Of a stretch of 64,000 nt of DNA, positions 34,869-44,343 are shown piece by piece. The stretch covers positions 28,480 to 92,479 of the forward strand of contig CBDCOK010000005.1 in NCBI GenBank assembly GCA_965219705.1, in the 5' to 3' direction. The stretch is from JAJECS01 sp965219705 (GTDB lineage Bacteria > Chloroflexota > UBA11872). Position numbers and translations under genes: made by a program. The notes under the pieces are model-generated. The model saw only the letters and a program-made list of their open reading frames with translations, made no database searches and was not told where the DNA came from. Position 1 is the stretch's first letter. Each line of letters opens with the position of its first letter.

Positions 34869-34881
34869 GAGCGGCCGTTCG

Positions 34882-35418
34882 CTATCCGAAGGCCGGCGCG
34901 ATCTCCCCGAGGCTGGTCAAGCGAATGGTCATCGCCTGCGTGCTAACGTCGAATCGCTGCGCGAGCCTTCTGATCGACTCTTCGACATCCGGATTCTCCC
35001 CGAGCTGGTCGAGACACACCCTCAGAAGCGCCTCTGGCATCAGCAGAGCGGCGGCGAATTGGTTTGCCTCGATCTCATGGGGATCGCTTGCGCTGCTGGA
35101 CTTGGAGTTCCGGAAGGACACAAAGGCGTGCTCGTCGATCTGGAATGCGGGTTCATGCAGGGCCAGATGGCCCAGCTCGTGAGCGATGCTGAATCGTTGG
35201 CGGACGGTGGGATGCCGCGAGTTGACCCCTATCACCGCTCGGTTCCCGTCCTCCGAGCGATGCAGAAGGCCGCTCATCTGGCCGTCGAACGGGACATATC
35301 GAACTAGCGCCCCCATGCGTTCAGCGAGCTGCTCAACCGGCACGGGCGGTGCGACGATGCCGGCCTCCCGGAGCAGCTGTTCAGCCTTCCTGCGTACCAG
35401 TGCATGCCGTGGTCGCAT
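34882..35418 (-). CDS. ImmA/IrrE-family metallopeptidase
   Basis: 178 residues. The zinc-protease motif HELGH is in FSIAHELGHLALHEP, followed by EIEANQFAAALLMPEALLR, which supplies the third ligand. The N-terminus (LLREAGIVAPPVPVEQLAER) is typical. Such peptidases cleave XRE-type repressors in mobile elements or TA loci (ImmA/ImmR, Xre-COG2856). No XRE gene is adjacent, only the HTH fragment downstream. It looks intact. Confidence 0.85.
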   Translation of the reverse strand: MRPRHALVRRKAEQLLREAGIVAPPVPVEQLAERMGALVRYVPFDGQMSGLLHRSEDGNRAVIGVNSRHPTVRQRFSIAHELGHLALHEPAFQIDEHAFVSFRNSKSSSASDPHEIEANQFAAALLMPEALLRVCLDQLGENPDVEESIRRLAQRFDVSTQAMTIRLTSLGEIAPAFG

Positions 35419-35455
35419 CGAGGTTAATCCCCCAGCATCCGGGAGCCCAAGACTG

Positions 35456-35720
35456 CGAGGTCGCGCACGCGGCGGCGCGCACGCGCGGCGTGCAGTTCGG
35501 ACCGTACAAGCGGGGGCTGGCGGTCCGTCGCGGCACAGGACGGGCGGTCGTGGCGACGGCGCACAAGATCCTGCGCATCGCGTTCGCGATGCTCCGTGAC
35601 GGTCAGCCCTACCGCGACCCGCAGGTCGACTACGAAGCGCGCACGGCGGTCAGGAACAAGGCGCGCTGGCTGAAGATGCTGCGCAAGGCGAATCTGCTGC
35701 AGGAGAATGCCGAGCCACTG
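35456..35720 (+). pseudogene. IS110-family transposase C-terminal fragment
   Basis: GVQFGPYKRGLAVRRGTGRA, VVATAHKILRIAFAMLRDGQ, PYRDPQVDYEARTAVRNKAR, WLKMLRKANLL. This is the end of an IS110/IS1111-type recombinase. The N-terminal DEDD domain is absent. Confidence 0.6.
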
Positions 35721-35979
35721 CGCGGCGTGCCAGACGAGGCCCGAGCCGGGCCGCCGCCATCGCGGGCGGCACCAGAGCCGGTTCCGGCCTTAAAACGGGC
35801 GACGGTCGGCGAGCACGGCCAAGAGCGCGAGCGAAGGGGTGAGCACGCGCACCGGGCACGCCCGACACTGTTCTCACTGCGACGTACGCCGACGGCCGGT
35901 CCGACCACGAGGAGCTGTCGGGACCGGACCAAGCGAAGTGCGTCCAGACACCATGGGGCTTTCGGAGGAAGGGCGTCGC

Positions 35980-36240
35980 ATCTTGAGCTTGGCGGGGTCG
36001 ATCTTGATCTCGCCGTAGAGGATGACGTTCTTCCACTCGATCGGGCTGACATGACGCAGCAGGTCGGGGTTGAACGGGAAGTCGGGCGCGGCGGCCAGCC
36101 GTGAGATCTCCCGGGCCTGCCAGTAGACGATGCAGGCGAGAATCAGGGTCAGGCACGAGCACGCGTTCATCTGGTCGTAGACCTCTCGGGCGCTGATGCG
36201 CCCTCGCTGCCCGTAGTAGACGGCCCGCGCCAGGGCTGGA
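35980..36240 (-). pseudogene. tnpA: Tn3-family transposase C-terminal fragment, frame-shifted from the ORF upstream
   Basis: ALARAVYYGQRGRISAREVY, DQMNACSCLTLILACIVYWQ, FPFNPDLLRHVSPIEWKNVI, LYGEIKIDPAKL. This is the usual C-terminus of Tn3 TnpA. A frameshift near 36235 separates it from the preceding ORF. Confidence 0.8.
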
Positions 36241-37558
36241 GCTGCTCGACCTTGAGCAGTCCCCGCCGTACCTTCGCCCGCAGTTTCGGCTCGGACATGT
36301 ACTGCAGCACGAATTCGGTCTTCAGCGCGCGGCCGAGCTCCCGGTTGGCGGCGTAGAAGCGGTTCGACGCCTGGAAGCGGTTGAGCCTCTGCAGGGCGGC
36401 CGACGCCGTGGCGTGCCCCGCGGGGAACGCCGCGTAGAACTGGCCGATGCGGTCCCACTGCTCGGCGATGAGGCGGAAGTTCACCGCCCGCCGCCCGCGC
36501 TGGAGGACCGGCTCAAGGATGCCGCGGTCGGGGTCGGCGCAGTAGATCCGCTGGCGGTGCAGGCTGCGGATGCGCGGGCAGAACCGCATGCCGACCATCC
36601 CGAAGGCCGCGAAGTTGATCTCGGTGTAGCCGTGGGTGTCGGTGTAGTTGTGGCGGATGAGCGGCTGCAGCGCCGTCGGTGCGAAGTCGAGCGGTGCGTC
36701 GGGCGGGACGCCGCGGCGTCCCGCGGCGCGGTGTTCGCGGTAGACCCGCAACGCCGCCAGGGTCGGCGAGGTGCCCTCGCCCTGCTCGTCGACGAACTTC
36801 ATCCTGCTCAGAAACGGCGCGGCGAACTGGCTCAGCCCGGCGTGCCGCTCGGCGGTCTGCTCGAAGCGGGCCCGGCGGTCGCCCCGCGTCCAGTTCGCCA
36901 GGTCCGGATCCTGCGGAGACTGCCACTGCTCGTTCGACGTCTTCTTGTTCTTCCGGGACCGGTCGAACCGCGCCAACTCCGCGCGCGTCGGCGTCTCAAT
37001 CCCCGATGCCTCCGCCAGCCGCCGAACGAACGCCTCGTACGATTCCCCGGTGTCCCGCCGTTCGATGCTCCGCATCGCCGCGTTCGCTTCCAGCGTCGTC
37101 GCATCGACGCCGACCGTCTTTCCCTTCACCAAACCCGCTTCGGCCTGCCGCTCCAGAACCCAGGTGAACACCGCTACGTGGGTCTCGACATCGATCCGCC
37201 GCCGCGTGCGCGACAGCGTCGAGTGGTCCGGCACCGACTCCATCACGTCCAGATCCAGAAACGACCGCAGACTCCACGAATCGGCCACCCGCCACGCAAT
37301 CCCCCGCTCGGACGACAGCCCCTCGAAATAGCCGATCAACAGCAACCGGAAGTACCGGCCTGGCCGCAAACTCGGGCGGCCCAGCCGGTCCGCGTAGAAG
37401 GCCGCGCACAACCCTTCGACGAAGGCATCAAACCCCGACTCCGCCAGGATTCGGTTCAACCGCTCGAAGAAAGGATGGCCGCTGCTCGTCTGGAGGTCTT
37501 CCGTGTTCACCCACATCGGCGACGCCTGCCGCGCCGACGGTTTCTTACCCATCGCCAT
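36167..37558 (-). pseudogene. Chimeric ORF: IS transposase N-terminus fused in frame to Tn3 TnpA
   Basis: 463 codons. Residues 1 to about 220 are an IS5/IS1182-type transposase start (HPFFERLNRILAESGFDAFV, SLRPGRYFRLLLIGYFEGLS, PDHSTLSRTRRRID, GKTVGVDATTLEANAAMRSI). After about residue 222 (near 36895) it becomes Tn3 TnpA (GLSQFAAPFLSRMKFVDEQG, NYTDTHGYTEINFAAFGMVG, RFCPRIRSLHRQRIYC). The join keeps one open frame. Neither half is complete, so activity is unlikely. It probably arose by deletion between two elements. Confidence 0.8.
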
Positions 37559-37766
37559 GCTCGTTCAGTGCACGGAACTCGATCGCCACCGTCGACACCG
37601 ACCCTCTCCGACCCCCGACTTTTGCCACAGGCTGCAAGGGCCGAGACAGTCCTTGTGAAACCCGATCCGCGGAGACATAATCGTCGAACCAGTCAGGCGT
37701 GCAATAGAAACGCAGTCGGCGGCTTGCTCGTCACTCGGCGCTCTTTTCCTGAGAGGGGAGATCGAG
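37559..37766. other. IS end and receptor promoter region
   Basis: About 37600-37650 probably contains the outer end of the IS whose transposase starts at 37558. The receptor at 37767 has GAGAGGGGAGATCGAG before its ATG. No further gene is seen. Confidence 0.35.
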
Positions 37767-40700
37767 ATGAGACGAAGAGGCGTTAGGTCGGCGTATCTGG
37801 TGTTCGCAAGTTGCCTCCTGCTCCCGGCCGCGTCCGCGGCCCAGACCGGTAGCATCGCCGGTTCCGTGACAGACGAGACCGGCGGCGTCCTTCCCGGCGT
37901 GACCGTGGAGGCCAGGAGCCCCGCCCTCATCGAGGGCGTGCGGACGAGCGTCAGCGACGGTGCGGGGCTCTACGCCATCGAGGCCCTGCGGCCCGGGACC
38001 TACACCGTCACCTTCACCCTGCCCGGCTTCTCGATCTTCGTGCGTGAGGGCATCGAGCTGAGCTCGGGCTTCGCGGCGAACGTGGACGCGCAGATGACCG
38101 TCGGATCGATCGAGGAGACGGTCACCGTCTCGGGTGCGAGTCCGATCATCGACGTCCAGAACGTGACGACCCAGGACACCTTCACGCGCGAGCGGTTCGA
38201 CGAGCTGCCGACCGGGAAGACCTACTGGGGCTACGCGGCGCTGACCCCCGGCGCGACCTCGGAGATCCTGGGCGGCGGACACGATGTCGGCGGCAGCGTC
38301 GGCGACACCTGGGGGCACATCAAGATCCACGGCAGCGACGACACCGACGGCGACATCAAGTGGGACGGCTTCTACTTCACCAACGGGATCGGCACCGGGA
38401 CCGGCACCTCGCGGCTGTACTTCCCGAACCAGGCGGGCATCCAGGAAACGGTGATGACGATTGCCGCCATGGACGCCGAGGCGCGCACCGGCGGCGTCGG
38501 GATCAACTCGATCCCGAAGGAGGGCGGCAACCAGTTCAGCTACTACATGAACATGAGCGGCACGAACGAGAACATGCAGAGCCTCAACTGGAACGAGGAG
38601 CTCGGGCGCCGCGGCATGCTCGAACGCCAGGTCAACGGGATCCGCAAGATCTGGGACTACGGGATCGGCGTGGGCGGCCCGATCGTGAGCGACAGACTCT
38701 GGTTCTACACGGCGCACCGCTGGTGGGGCTCGCAGTCGTATCAGCCGAGCAGCTTCGTCAACACGACGCCGCACAGCCCGATCTACACGCCCGACTACGG
38801 CCAGCCCGTGGACTTCGACATCCACCAGCGGGACAACAGCCTGCGGCTGACGTGGCAGGCGAGCGACCGGCACAAGTTCAACTTCTCGCGCAGCGACCAG
38901 AGCAGCTGCTTCTGCAACTTCTGGTCGCAGTACGGCTTCGTCGACAAGGACGCGTCGGCGCTCTACACCTTCGATCCGGTGAACCTGTCGCAGGCGTCCT
39001 GGACCATGCCGGTCACCAACCGACTGCTGTTCCAGGCCGGCGCGTCGATGCTGAAGACCCGCGCCTCGCCCAAGCTGCAGCCCACGGTGCGGCCGGACGA
39101 CGTCGGGGTGCGCACGTTCAGCCCGTTCTTCTTCGTCCACAACACCCAGGTGGCCTGCGACGCGACGCCGTGCCTGTACGGGGAGGAGACCCACCCGAAC
39201 TTCACGAGCCGGGCGTCCATTTCGTACGTCACCGGGTCGCACAACCTGAAGGTCGGCTTCTCGCAGCTCTGGCTGCGCGAGGCGCACCTCAACGTGTACA
39301 TACACAACGACCTGTCGTACGACTTCGTCTCGCCGGGCGTCTCGTTCGGGGTCAACCAGTACGCCACGCCGCGCCTGTCGGATCAGCGGGCGCACGAGTA
39401 CGCGGTGTTCGCGCAGGACCAGTGGACCATTGACCGGCTGACGCTCAACCTCGGCGTGCGCTGGGACCATCTCAACGGCTACATCCCCGAACAGACCCAC
39501 CCGGAAGGCCGGTTCACGAGGTCGTTCACCACCCCGCCGATCGACGGCGCTCCGAACTACCACGACATCGCGCCACGGCTGGGCGCCGCGTACGACCTGT
39601 TCGGGAACGGCCGGACGGCACTCAAGGGCTCGTTCGGGCGCTACGTGCTCGGCATCGGGTCGAACATCGCACAGGACGTCAACCCGATGGAGTCGTTCGC
39701 GGTCCAGGCGTCCCGCCCGTGGAACGACAACCTGTTCTCCTTCCTGGGGCTGCCCCCCGGCAACGGGGACCTGAACCCCGACTGCGACTTCGACAACTTC
39801 GAGGCGAACGGCGAATGCGGGGCGATCCGCGACCCCAACTTCGGCACGCCCGTGATCGTGAACCGCTACCGCGACGACGTGCTGCGCGGCTGGGGCACGC
39901 GGCAGGGCCAGTGGCAGACATCGGTCGCCGTCCAGCACGAGCTGACCGAAGGCTGGTCCATCGAGGTCGGCTACTACCGGACGAAGTTCGACGGCTTCAC
40001 CGTCATCGACAATCTGAACGTCACCCCGGCCGACTACGGCGAGTACTGCATCACCGCGCCGACGGATCCGGGGCTCGGGGCCGTCAGCGGGCAGGAGCTC
40101 TGTGGCCTCTACACGATCACGCAGGCGGGGCTGGACCGCGGCGAGGACCTCGTGACCGTGCCAGCCTCGGACTTCGGCGACAAGTGGATGGACTTCAACG
40201 GGGTCGATTTCAACTTCAACGGCCGGCTGCCCAACGGAGCCACGCTGGCCGGCGGCCTGACCACCGGCTCGCAGACCTGGAGCGAGTGCTTCGTGGTCGA
40301 CAACCCGACCCAGAACCGCCCGGGGTACTGCCAGGTCTCGGAGCCGTGGGGTGCGGCGACCCAGTTCAAGCTCAACGGCAGCTACCCGTTGCCATTCGAC
40401 ACGGAGGTGGCGTTCGTCTACCAGAACATCGCCGGCATCCTGCACGAGGCCGAGTACGACGCCCTGGCCGGTCCCCTGGAGCGGGCGCGCGCCGAGGCCT
40501 TGCTGGGCCGGCCGGTGGCGGTCGGTGAGGAAAACGTGCAGCTCCTCCCGGCCGGCACCGGATTCTTCACGTCGTACCCGACCACGAGCGCTGCCGTCGC
40601 TTCGCAGACGTTCAACACCATCTCCACGCAGCACGAGCCGCGGCTCAGCCAGCTCGACTTGCGGTTCACGAAGATCCTGCAGCTCGGGCAGGCGCGCGTG

Positions 40701-40841
40701 CGGGCCTGGTTCGACATCTTCAACGTCTTCAACGCCAACTACGTCTCGTTCGTGGACGACAACTACGCGGAGAACTTCCCGCGCATCACGCAGATCATGA
40801 ACGGCCGCCTGTTCAAGGTCGGCGGCCAGTTCGACTGGTAG
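37767..40841 (+). CDS. Oar-like TonB-dependent receptor with a carboxypeptidase-regulatory-like domain
   Basis: 1024 residues. Signal peptide (YLVFASCLLLPAASAAQ); N-terminal beta-sandwich at about 27-115 (GSIAGSVTDETGGVLPGVTV, RPGTYTVTFTLPGFSIFVRE); linker with ETVTVSGASPIIDVQNV; plug-like region (RERFDELPTGKTYWGYAALT); long barrel (RLTWQASDRHKFNFSRSDQS, HEYAVFAQDQWTIDRLTLNL, VRAWFDIFNVFNANYVSFVD) ending LFKVGGQFDW. This very large class is expanded in Acidobacteriota; ligands are mostly unknown, often proposed to be polysaccharide or protein breakdown products. A G-rich ribosome-binding site and a downstream hairpin frame the gene. Confidence 0.92.
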   Translation: MRRRGVRSAYLVFASCLLLPAASAAQTGSIAGSVTDETGGVLPGVTVEARSPALIEGVRTSVSDGAGLYAIEALRPGTYTVTFTLPGFSIFVREGIELSSGFAANVDAQMTVGSIEETVTVSGASPIIDVQNVTTQDTFTRERFDELPTGKTYWGYAALTPGATSEILGGGHDVGGSVGDTWGHIKIHGSDDTDGDIKWDGFYFTNGIGTGTGTSRLYFPNQAGIQETVMTIAAMDAEARTGGVGINSIPKEGGNQFSYYMNMSGTNENMQSLNWNEELGRRGMLERQVNGIRKIWDYGIGVGGPIVSDRLWFYTAHRWWGSQSYQPSSFVNTTPHSPIYTPDYGQPVDFDIHQRDNSLRLTWQASDRHKFNFSRSDQSSCFCNFWSQYGFVDKDASALYTFDPVNLSQASWTMPVTNRLLFQAGASMLKTRASPKLQPTVRPDDVGVRTFSPFFFVHNTQVACDATPCLYGEETHPNFTSRASISYVTGSHNLKVGFSQLWLREAHLNVYIHNDLSYDFVSPGVSFGVNQYATPRLSDQRAHEYAVFAQDQWTIDRLTLNLGVRWDHLNGYIPEQTHPEGRFTRSFTTPPIDGAPNYHDIAPRLGAAYDLFGNGRTALKGSFGRYVLGIGSNIAQDVNPMESFAVQASRPWNDNLFSFLGLPPGNGDLNPDCDFDNFEANGECGAIRDPNFGTPVIVNRYRDDVLRGWGTRQGQWQTSVAVQHELTEGWSIEVGYYRTKFDGFTVIDNLNVTPADYGEYCITAPTDPGLGAVSGQELCGLYTITQAGLDRGEDLVTVPASDFGDKWMDFNGVDFNFNGRLPNGATLAGGLTTGSQTWSECFVVDNPTQNRPGYCQVSEPWGAATQFKLNGSYPLPFDTEVAFVYQNIAGILHEAEYDALAGPLERARAEALLGRPVAVGEENVQLLPAGTGFFTSYPTTSAAVASQTFNTISTQHEPRLSQLDLRFTKILQLGQARVRAWFDIFNVFNANYVSFVDDNYAENFPRITQIMNGRLFKVGGQFDW

Positions 40842-40846
40842 GACCG

Positions 40847-40874
40847 GTGGGCGGAGGCTCCGGCCTCCGCCCAC
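40847..40874 (+). terminator. Hairpin after the large receptor gene
   Basis: An 11-bp perfect stem (GTGGGCGGAGG / CCTCCGCCCAC) with a 6-nt loop, 5 bp after the stop. There is no U tract, so it may act as a terminator or an mRNA-stabilising stem. Confidence 0.6.
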
Positions 40875-40968
40875 TCCGGCGTGCCCGAGGGCTGGCTCTA
40901 GCCCAGGGAATCCTCGCCTGCGGATACGATACGTGGAGGAGCTCGCCAGAAGCCCGCCCGCGCCCTCG

Positions 40969-40992
40969 TGTCCCAAACGACCGTTTACGACA
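40969..40992. repeat. res-like dyad, left
   Basis: An imperfect 24-bp dyad beginning TGTCCCAAACGACCGTTTAC and ending GACA. It matches the perfect dyad at 47834-47857 just before a resolvase fragment. The two sit on either side of the IS110/intron nest. Confidence 0.5.
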
Positions 40993-40999
40993 CATATTG

Positions 41000-41296
41000 T
41001 TAGACCTCGCGCCACGCCCAAAAGATGCCGCGCAGCCTAAAAGGACAAACCCATGACAGACAAGTTGCCCACCCGGCAGAGCCGGACCCGCGCATGGATG
41101 AAACAGGGGTACTGTGTAGTGCGTGACGCTGGCGCAGAGGTCGGTTCTTCTTTGGTGCCAAAGAGCCCGTAGACAAGTTTGGCCCGGAGTCCCGCGAGCA
41201 CCCCGTATTGCGATACCGGCTTGCCCGGTGAGCGCGTCTTGTAGATTCCGTACCGGCGGACTCCATGCCAGCGCCCTTGCGGTCAGGAGGTGACGG
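41000..41296 (+). other. Long leader of the IS110 gene, candidate bridge-RNA region
   Basis: About 300 bp without a gene precede the IS110 start. In IS110-group elements a structured bridge RNA is encoded in the non-coding end upstream of the recombinase gene. I did not fold the sequence, so this is positional inference only. Confidence 0.3.
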
Positions 41297-41498
41297 ATGG
41301 AAGTCTTGCATGCCCGGTGTGCCGGGTTGGATGTCCACTCTCGGTGCGTGAACGCCTGCGTGCGTATCGCGGAGGGTCGGAAGGCCACGACCGAGCATCG
41401 GGAGTTTGCGACGACGACGGCGGGTCTGCTCGATCTGGCGGCATGGCTGACCGAAGCCGGCTGCACGCACGTGGCGATGGAGGCGACCGGCGTGTACT
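41297..41498 (+). pseudogene. IS110-family recombinase, 5' exon-like part
   Basis: A strong ribosome-binding site AGGAGGTGA precedes ATG 41297. It encodes CAGLDVHSRCVNACVRIAEG (first Asp of the DEDD site) and THVAMEATGVY (Glu), then is cut at 41498 inside the Trp codon by an antisense group II intron. Joining 41498 to 46504 restores GVYWKPVWHILE and a 410-codon gene. Confidence 0.93.
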
Positions 41499-41559
41499 GT
41501 AGAGTAGGGCGTAGGCGCCGTGCGGCGTCGCCGCCGTCGGTTTCCTACGCCCTCTCTCC

Positions 41560-41595
41560 GAACCGGACATGCACCTTTCGCTATGCATCCGGCTC
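41560..41595 (-). ncRNA. Group II intron domain V
   Basis: GAGCCGGATGCAT, AGCGAAAG, GTGCATGTCCGGTTC on the minus strand fold into the standard domain V stem-loop with a GAAA loop and 3' bulge. The 3' splice end follows about 60 nt later. Confidence 0.88.
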
Positions 41596-42540
41596 TCCGG
41601 GAGTGATGGCGTAGTCGGGTTTGCGCATCCAGCCGCGCTTGAAGCGCATCACGGTGAGGGAGGACATGATGTATTGCTCCGTCCCTCGTTCCGCCCAGAC
41701 CTTACGTCCGGGGTTCGCCCGGGCTGGTCTGCGCAGTGCCGCGACCCTTCGTCCGGGGGTCTTGCGGTGCTTCTTCCGCATCCAGCGCCAGAGCCGTTGG
41801 TCGACATACTGGTCAAGGTGACCGAGTATGCCGGCATATCTGACGGGATAGAAAACCGGTCTCCCGGCCTTCTTGTCCCACCATCGCGCCCCGCTCGCCA
41901 TACTCCGGTTGACCCATCTGCCATAGCGTTCCTCAATCACGCCGAGCGCGATGTTGGCGAGCAATGGCGAGATGACGCCTCCCTGGGGCGTGCCGCTAGC
42001 TGTCGGACTGTAAATGAAGTCCTCCAACACACCGGCCTTGAGAAAGCCGACAATCAGCCGATTCACCCTCCTGTCCGCGACGGCGCGCCGTACGCGGTTC
42101 ATGAGAAGGTGATGGTCGATGTTGTCGAAACAGCCCTCAATGTCGCCCTCGATGACCCATTGGTACGGCGCCGCATGACGCTTGCCGTCTGCCTCGACCT
42201 TGTTACGAGGCATTATCGTTTGCCGGATGTGCTCAAGCGCGCCATGGCAGCCACGTCCGGGTCTGAACCCGTAGGAGACGTGCCAGAAACGCGCCTCGAA
42301 GATAGGCTCAAGGACTTGCTTGACCGCGCATTGGACGACGCGGTCGGCGACAGTGGGGATACCGAGGGGTCGGAACTTCCCCGGTTTGCCTCGCTTGGGT
42401 ATCCACACCCTCCGGGCAGGCGAGGGACAATAGCTGCGTTGGCGCAGCTCGTTCCGTAGCCCATCCAGAAAGGCATCGACGCCTAGTCGAGAGACAATGC
42501 TCTCCACCGTCTCCCCATCGACACCCGACGTTCGCTTACC
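41581..42540 (-). pseudogene. ltrA: Group II intron reverse transcriptase, C-terminal part, YADD motif deleted
   Basis: It begins at the IS66 insertion with KRTSGVDGETVESIVSRLGV and contains RT blocks PKRGKPGKFRPLGIPTVADR, YGFRPGRGCHGALEHIRQTI, VIEGDIEGCFDNIDHHLLMN and GTPQGGVISPLLANIALGVI. After FYPVRYA it jumps to GILGHLDQYVDQRLWRWMRK, so the YADD box, thumb and part of maturase domain X (about 140 residues by comparison with family members) are gone in an in-frame deletion near 41832. It continues to GWMRKPDYAITPGEPDA. Confidence 0.9.
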
Positions 42541-42618
42541 GTCTTTGTTTAGCGGGTGGCCACGCAAGATCCATTTATTTGGATTGTACTTTTTGCGCGA
42601 ATATGGCATAAGTCTTGT

Positions 42619-44088
42619 GTGGTCAACGAGCACGGGCTGTCCGGCGACGAACGGATAGGATGGCTGCGCGACGAGGTAGAGCGGCTCCGGGAAGAGCTGT
42701 CGCGGCGCGAGCGGGAGAACGACCGCCAGAAGCGCCAGATCGACGGCTTGCGACGCCAGGACGAGCGTCAGAAGCGGGAGATCGAGCGCCTGAAACAGCA
42801 GTTGGCCGAGGCACGCCGGGCGGGTCGCCGGCAGGCGGCGCCGTTCGCCAAGGACCGGCCGCAAGGGCGCGGCAGGCGTCCCGGACGGCGGCCTGGGGCG
42901 GAGTACGGCCGGCAGGGCTGCCGCCCGCGGCCGGCGCGGGTTGACGAGACCCACGCGGCGCCGGTTCCCACGACGTGCCCGGATTGCGGCGGCGCGGTCG
43001 AAGGTACCCGCGTGGCGTCGCAGTATCAGGAAGAACTGCCCGTGGTACGGCCGGTCGTGCGGCGCTTCGACATCGAGGTCGGCCACTGTTCGCAGTGTCA
43101 GCGGCGGGTGCAGGGCCGCCACGTGCTGCAGACCTCCGACGCGCTGGGCGCGGCGGGGGTGCAGCTCGGTCCCGGGGTGGTCGCGCTGGTCGTGGAGCTG
43201 CACACGGAGATGGGGGTGCCGCTGGCGAAGGTGGCCCACCTGCTGCGGACCACGTTCGGGCTGCAGGTCACGCCGGGCGGCCTCGCCCACGTGCTGCACC
43301 GGGCGGCCCGCGCCGCCGCGCCGGCCTACGCGGAGCTGTGCGAGCAGGTTCGCAATGCGCCCGTGGTCACGCCGGACGAGACCGGCTGGCGCGTCGGCGG
43401 CGTGCGCCACTGGCTGTGGACGTTCGTCACCCCGGACACGACGGTCTACGCCATCTGCCGCGGCCGGGGGTTCAACGATGCCGCCACGGTGCTGGGGACC
43501 GACTACGTCGGCGTGCTCGTGCGCGACGGGTGGGCACCGTATCGCTGCTTCGACGGACTGCACCAAACCTGTCTGAATCACCTTCTGCAACGCTGCAAGC
43601 AGCTCCGGGAGGACTATCCTGACAGTCCCTGGGCCGGCGAGGTGCAGGCGGTTCTGCGGGCCGGCCTCGACCTGCGGGACCGCTGCAACGCGGGAGCGCT
43701 GAGCGAGCACGGGATGGCAACGGCCCGCGGCCGACTCACCGCCCGGCTCGGTCGGCTGGTCGACGCACCGCCGCCGCTCGACGACGCCGAGCGCTTCGCG
43801 GGGCACCTGGCCACCGAATTCCCGGCCGTGTTCCTCTTCTTGTGGGACCCCTCGCTCGACGCCACCAACTGGCGCGCCGAACAGGCCATCCGGCCCGCTG
43901 TGGTCATCCGCAAGGTGTGCGGCGGCAACCGCACCCGCCACGGCGCCGACACCCAGCAGGTCCTCGCCAGCGTCGTGCGCACCGCCCGCCAACGCGACCT
44001 CGACCTGCCTCCCCTGATCGCCGCGATGTTGCGCGCCGCCGAACCCGTCGTCCCCGAGCTCCTCGGCCTTCCGCCGCCGCCCCCGTAG
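42619..44088 (+). CDS. tnpC: IS66-family transposase (TnpC), copy B
   Basis: About 489 residues from GTG 42619, the position equivalent to copy A. Coiled-coil start (WLRDEVERLREELSRREREN), zinc finger (TCPDCGGAVEG, GHCSQCQRR) and catalytic Asp, Asp, Glu in VTPDETGWRVGG, VLVRDGWAPYRC and NWRAEQAIRPAVV. The first 60 residues differ most from copy A. The frame is intact. Confidence 0.92.
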   Translation: MVNEHGLSGDERIGWLRDEVERLREELSRRERENDRQKRQIDGLRRQDERQKREIERLKQQLAEARRAGRRQAAPFAKDRPQGRGRRPGRRPGAEYGRQGCRPRPARVDETHAAPVPTTCPDCGGAVEGTRVASQYQEELPVVRPVVRRFDIEVGHCSQCQRRVQGRHVLQTSDALGAAGVQLGPGVVALVVELHTEMGVPLAKVAHLLRTTFGLQVTPGGLAHVLHRAARAAAPAYAELCEQVRNAPVVTPDETGWRVGGVRHWLWTFVTPDTTVYAICRGRGFNDAATVLGTDYVGVLVRDGWAPYRCFDGLHQTCLNHLLQRCKQLREDYPDSPWAGEVQAVLRAGLDLRDRCNAGALSEHGMATARGRLTARLGRLVDAPPPLDDAERFAGHLATEFPAVFLFLWDPSLDATNWRAEQAIRPAVVIRKVCGGNRTRHGADTQQVLASVVRTARQRDLDLPPLIAAMLRAAEPVVPELLGLPPPPP

Positions 44089-44343
44089 GCGGGCACCGTC
44101 CGAATCACGGCTGCGACGCGTGACCGGTCCCGGCGGCGCGCCGCCGCAGGGGGGAGAGTCCCCGACCGCACTGCGCTCGGTCGCCACCGGACTGCGCCGA
44201 AACGCCGACGCCTGTGCGCTCCCGTGCGACGGCCCCGGTCTCCCGCGGCATCGCAACGTGGAGGCAACCCGCGTGAACACGCTCTCACTCCAGGCAACCT
44301 TCTTGTGACGCTGTAACCTCCTCGCCTCAAGCCCACTCTCGGC

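Noticed and set aside
37731..41021. A 1096-codon open frame on the minus strand
   Set aside because: It is the antisense shadow of the large receptor gene; composition is Arg/Val/Asp-rich and shows no domain, while the plus strand has a full receptor with signal peptide.
41581..44280. One 899-residue minus-strand protein
   Set aside because: Only the part below 42540 is the reverse transcriptase; the rest is antisense IS66 sequence joined by chance in frame.
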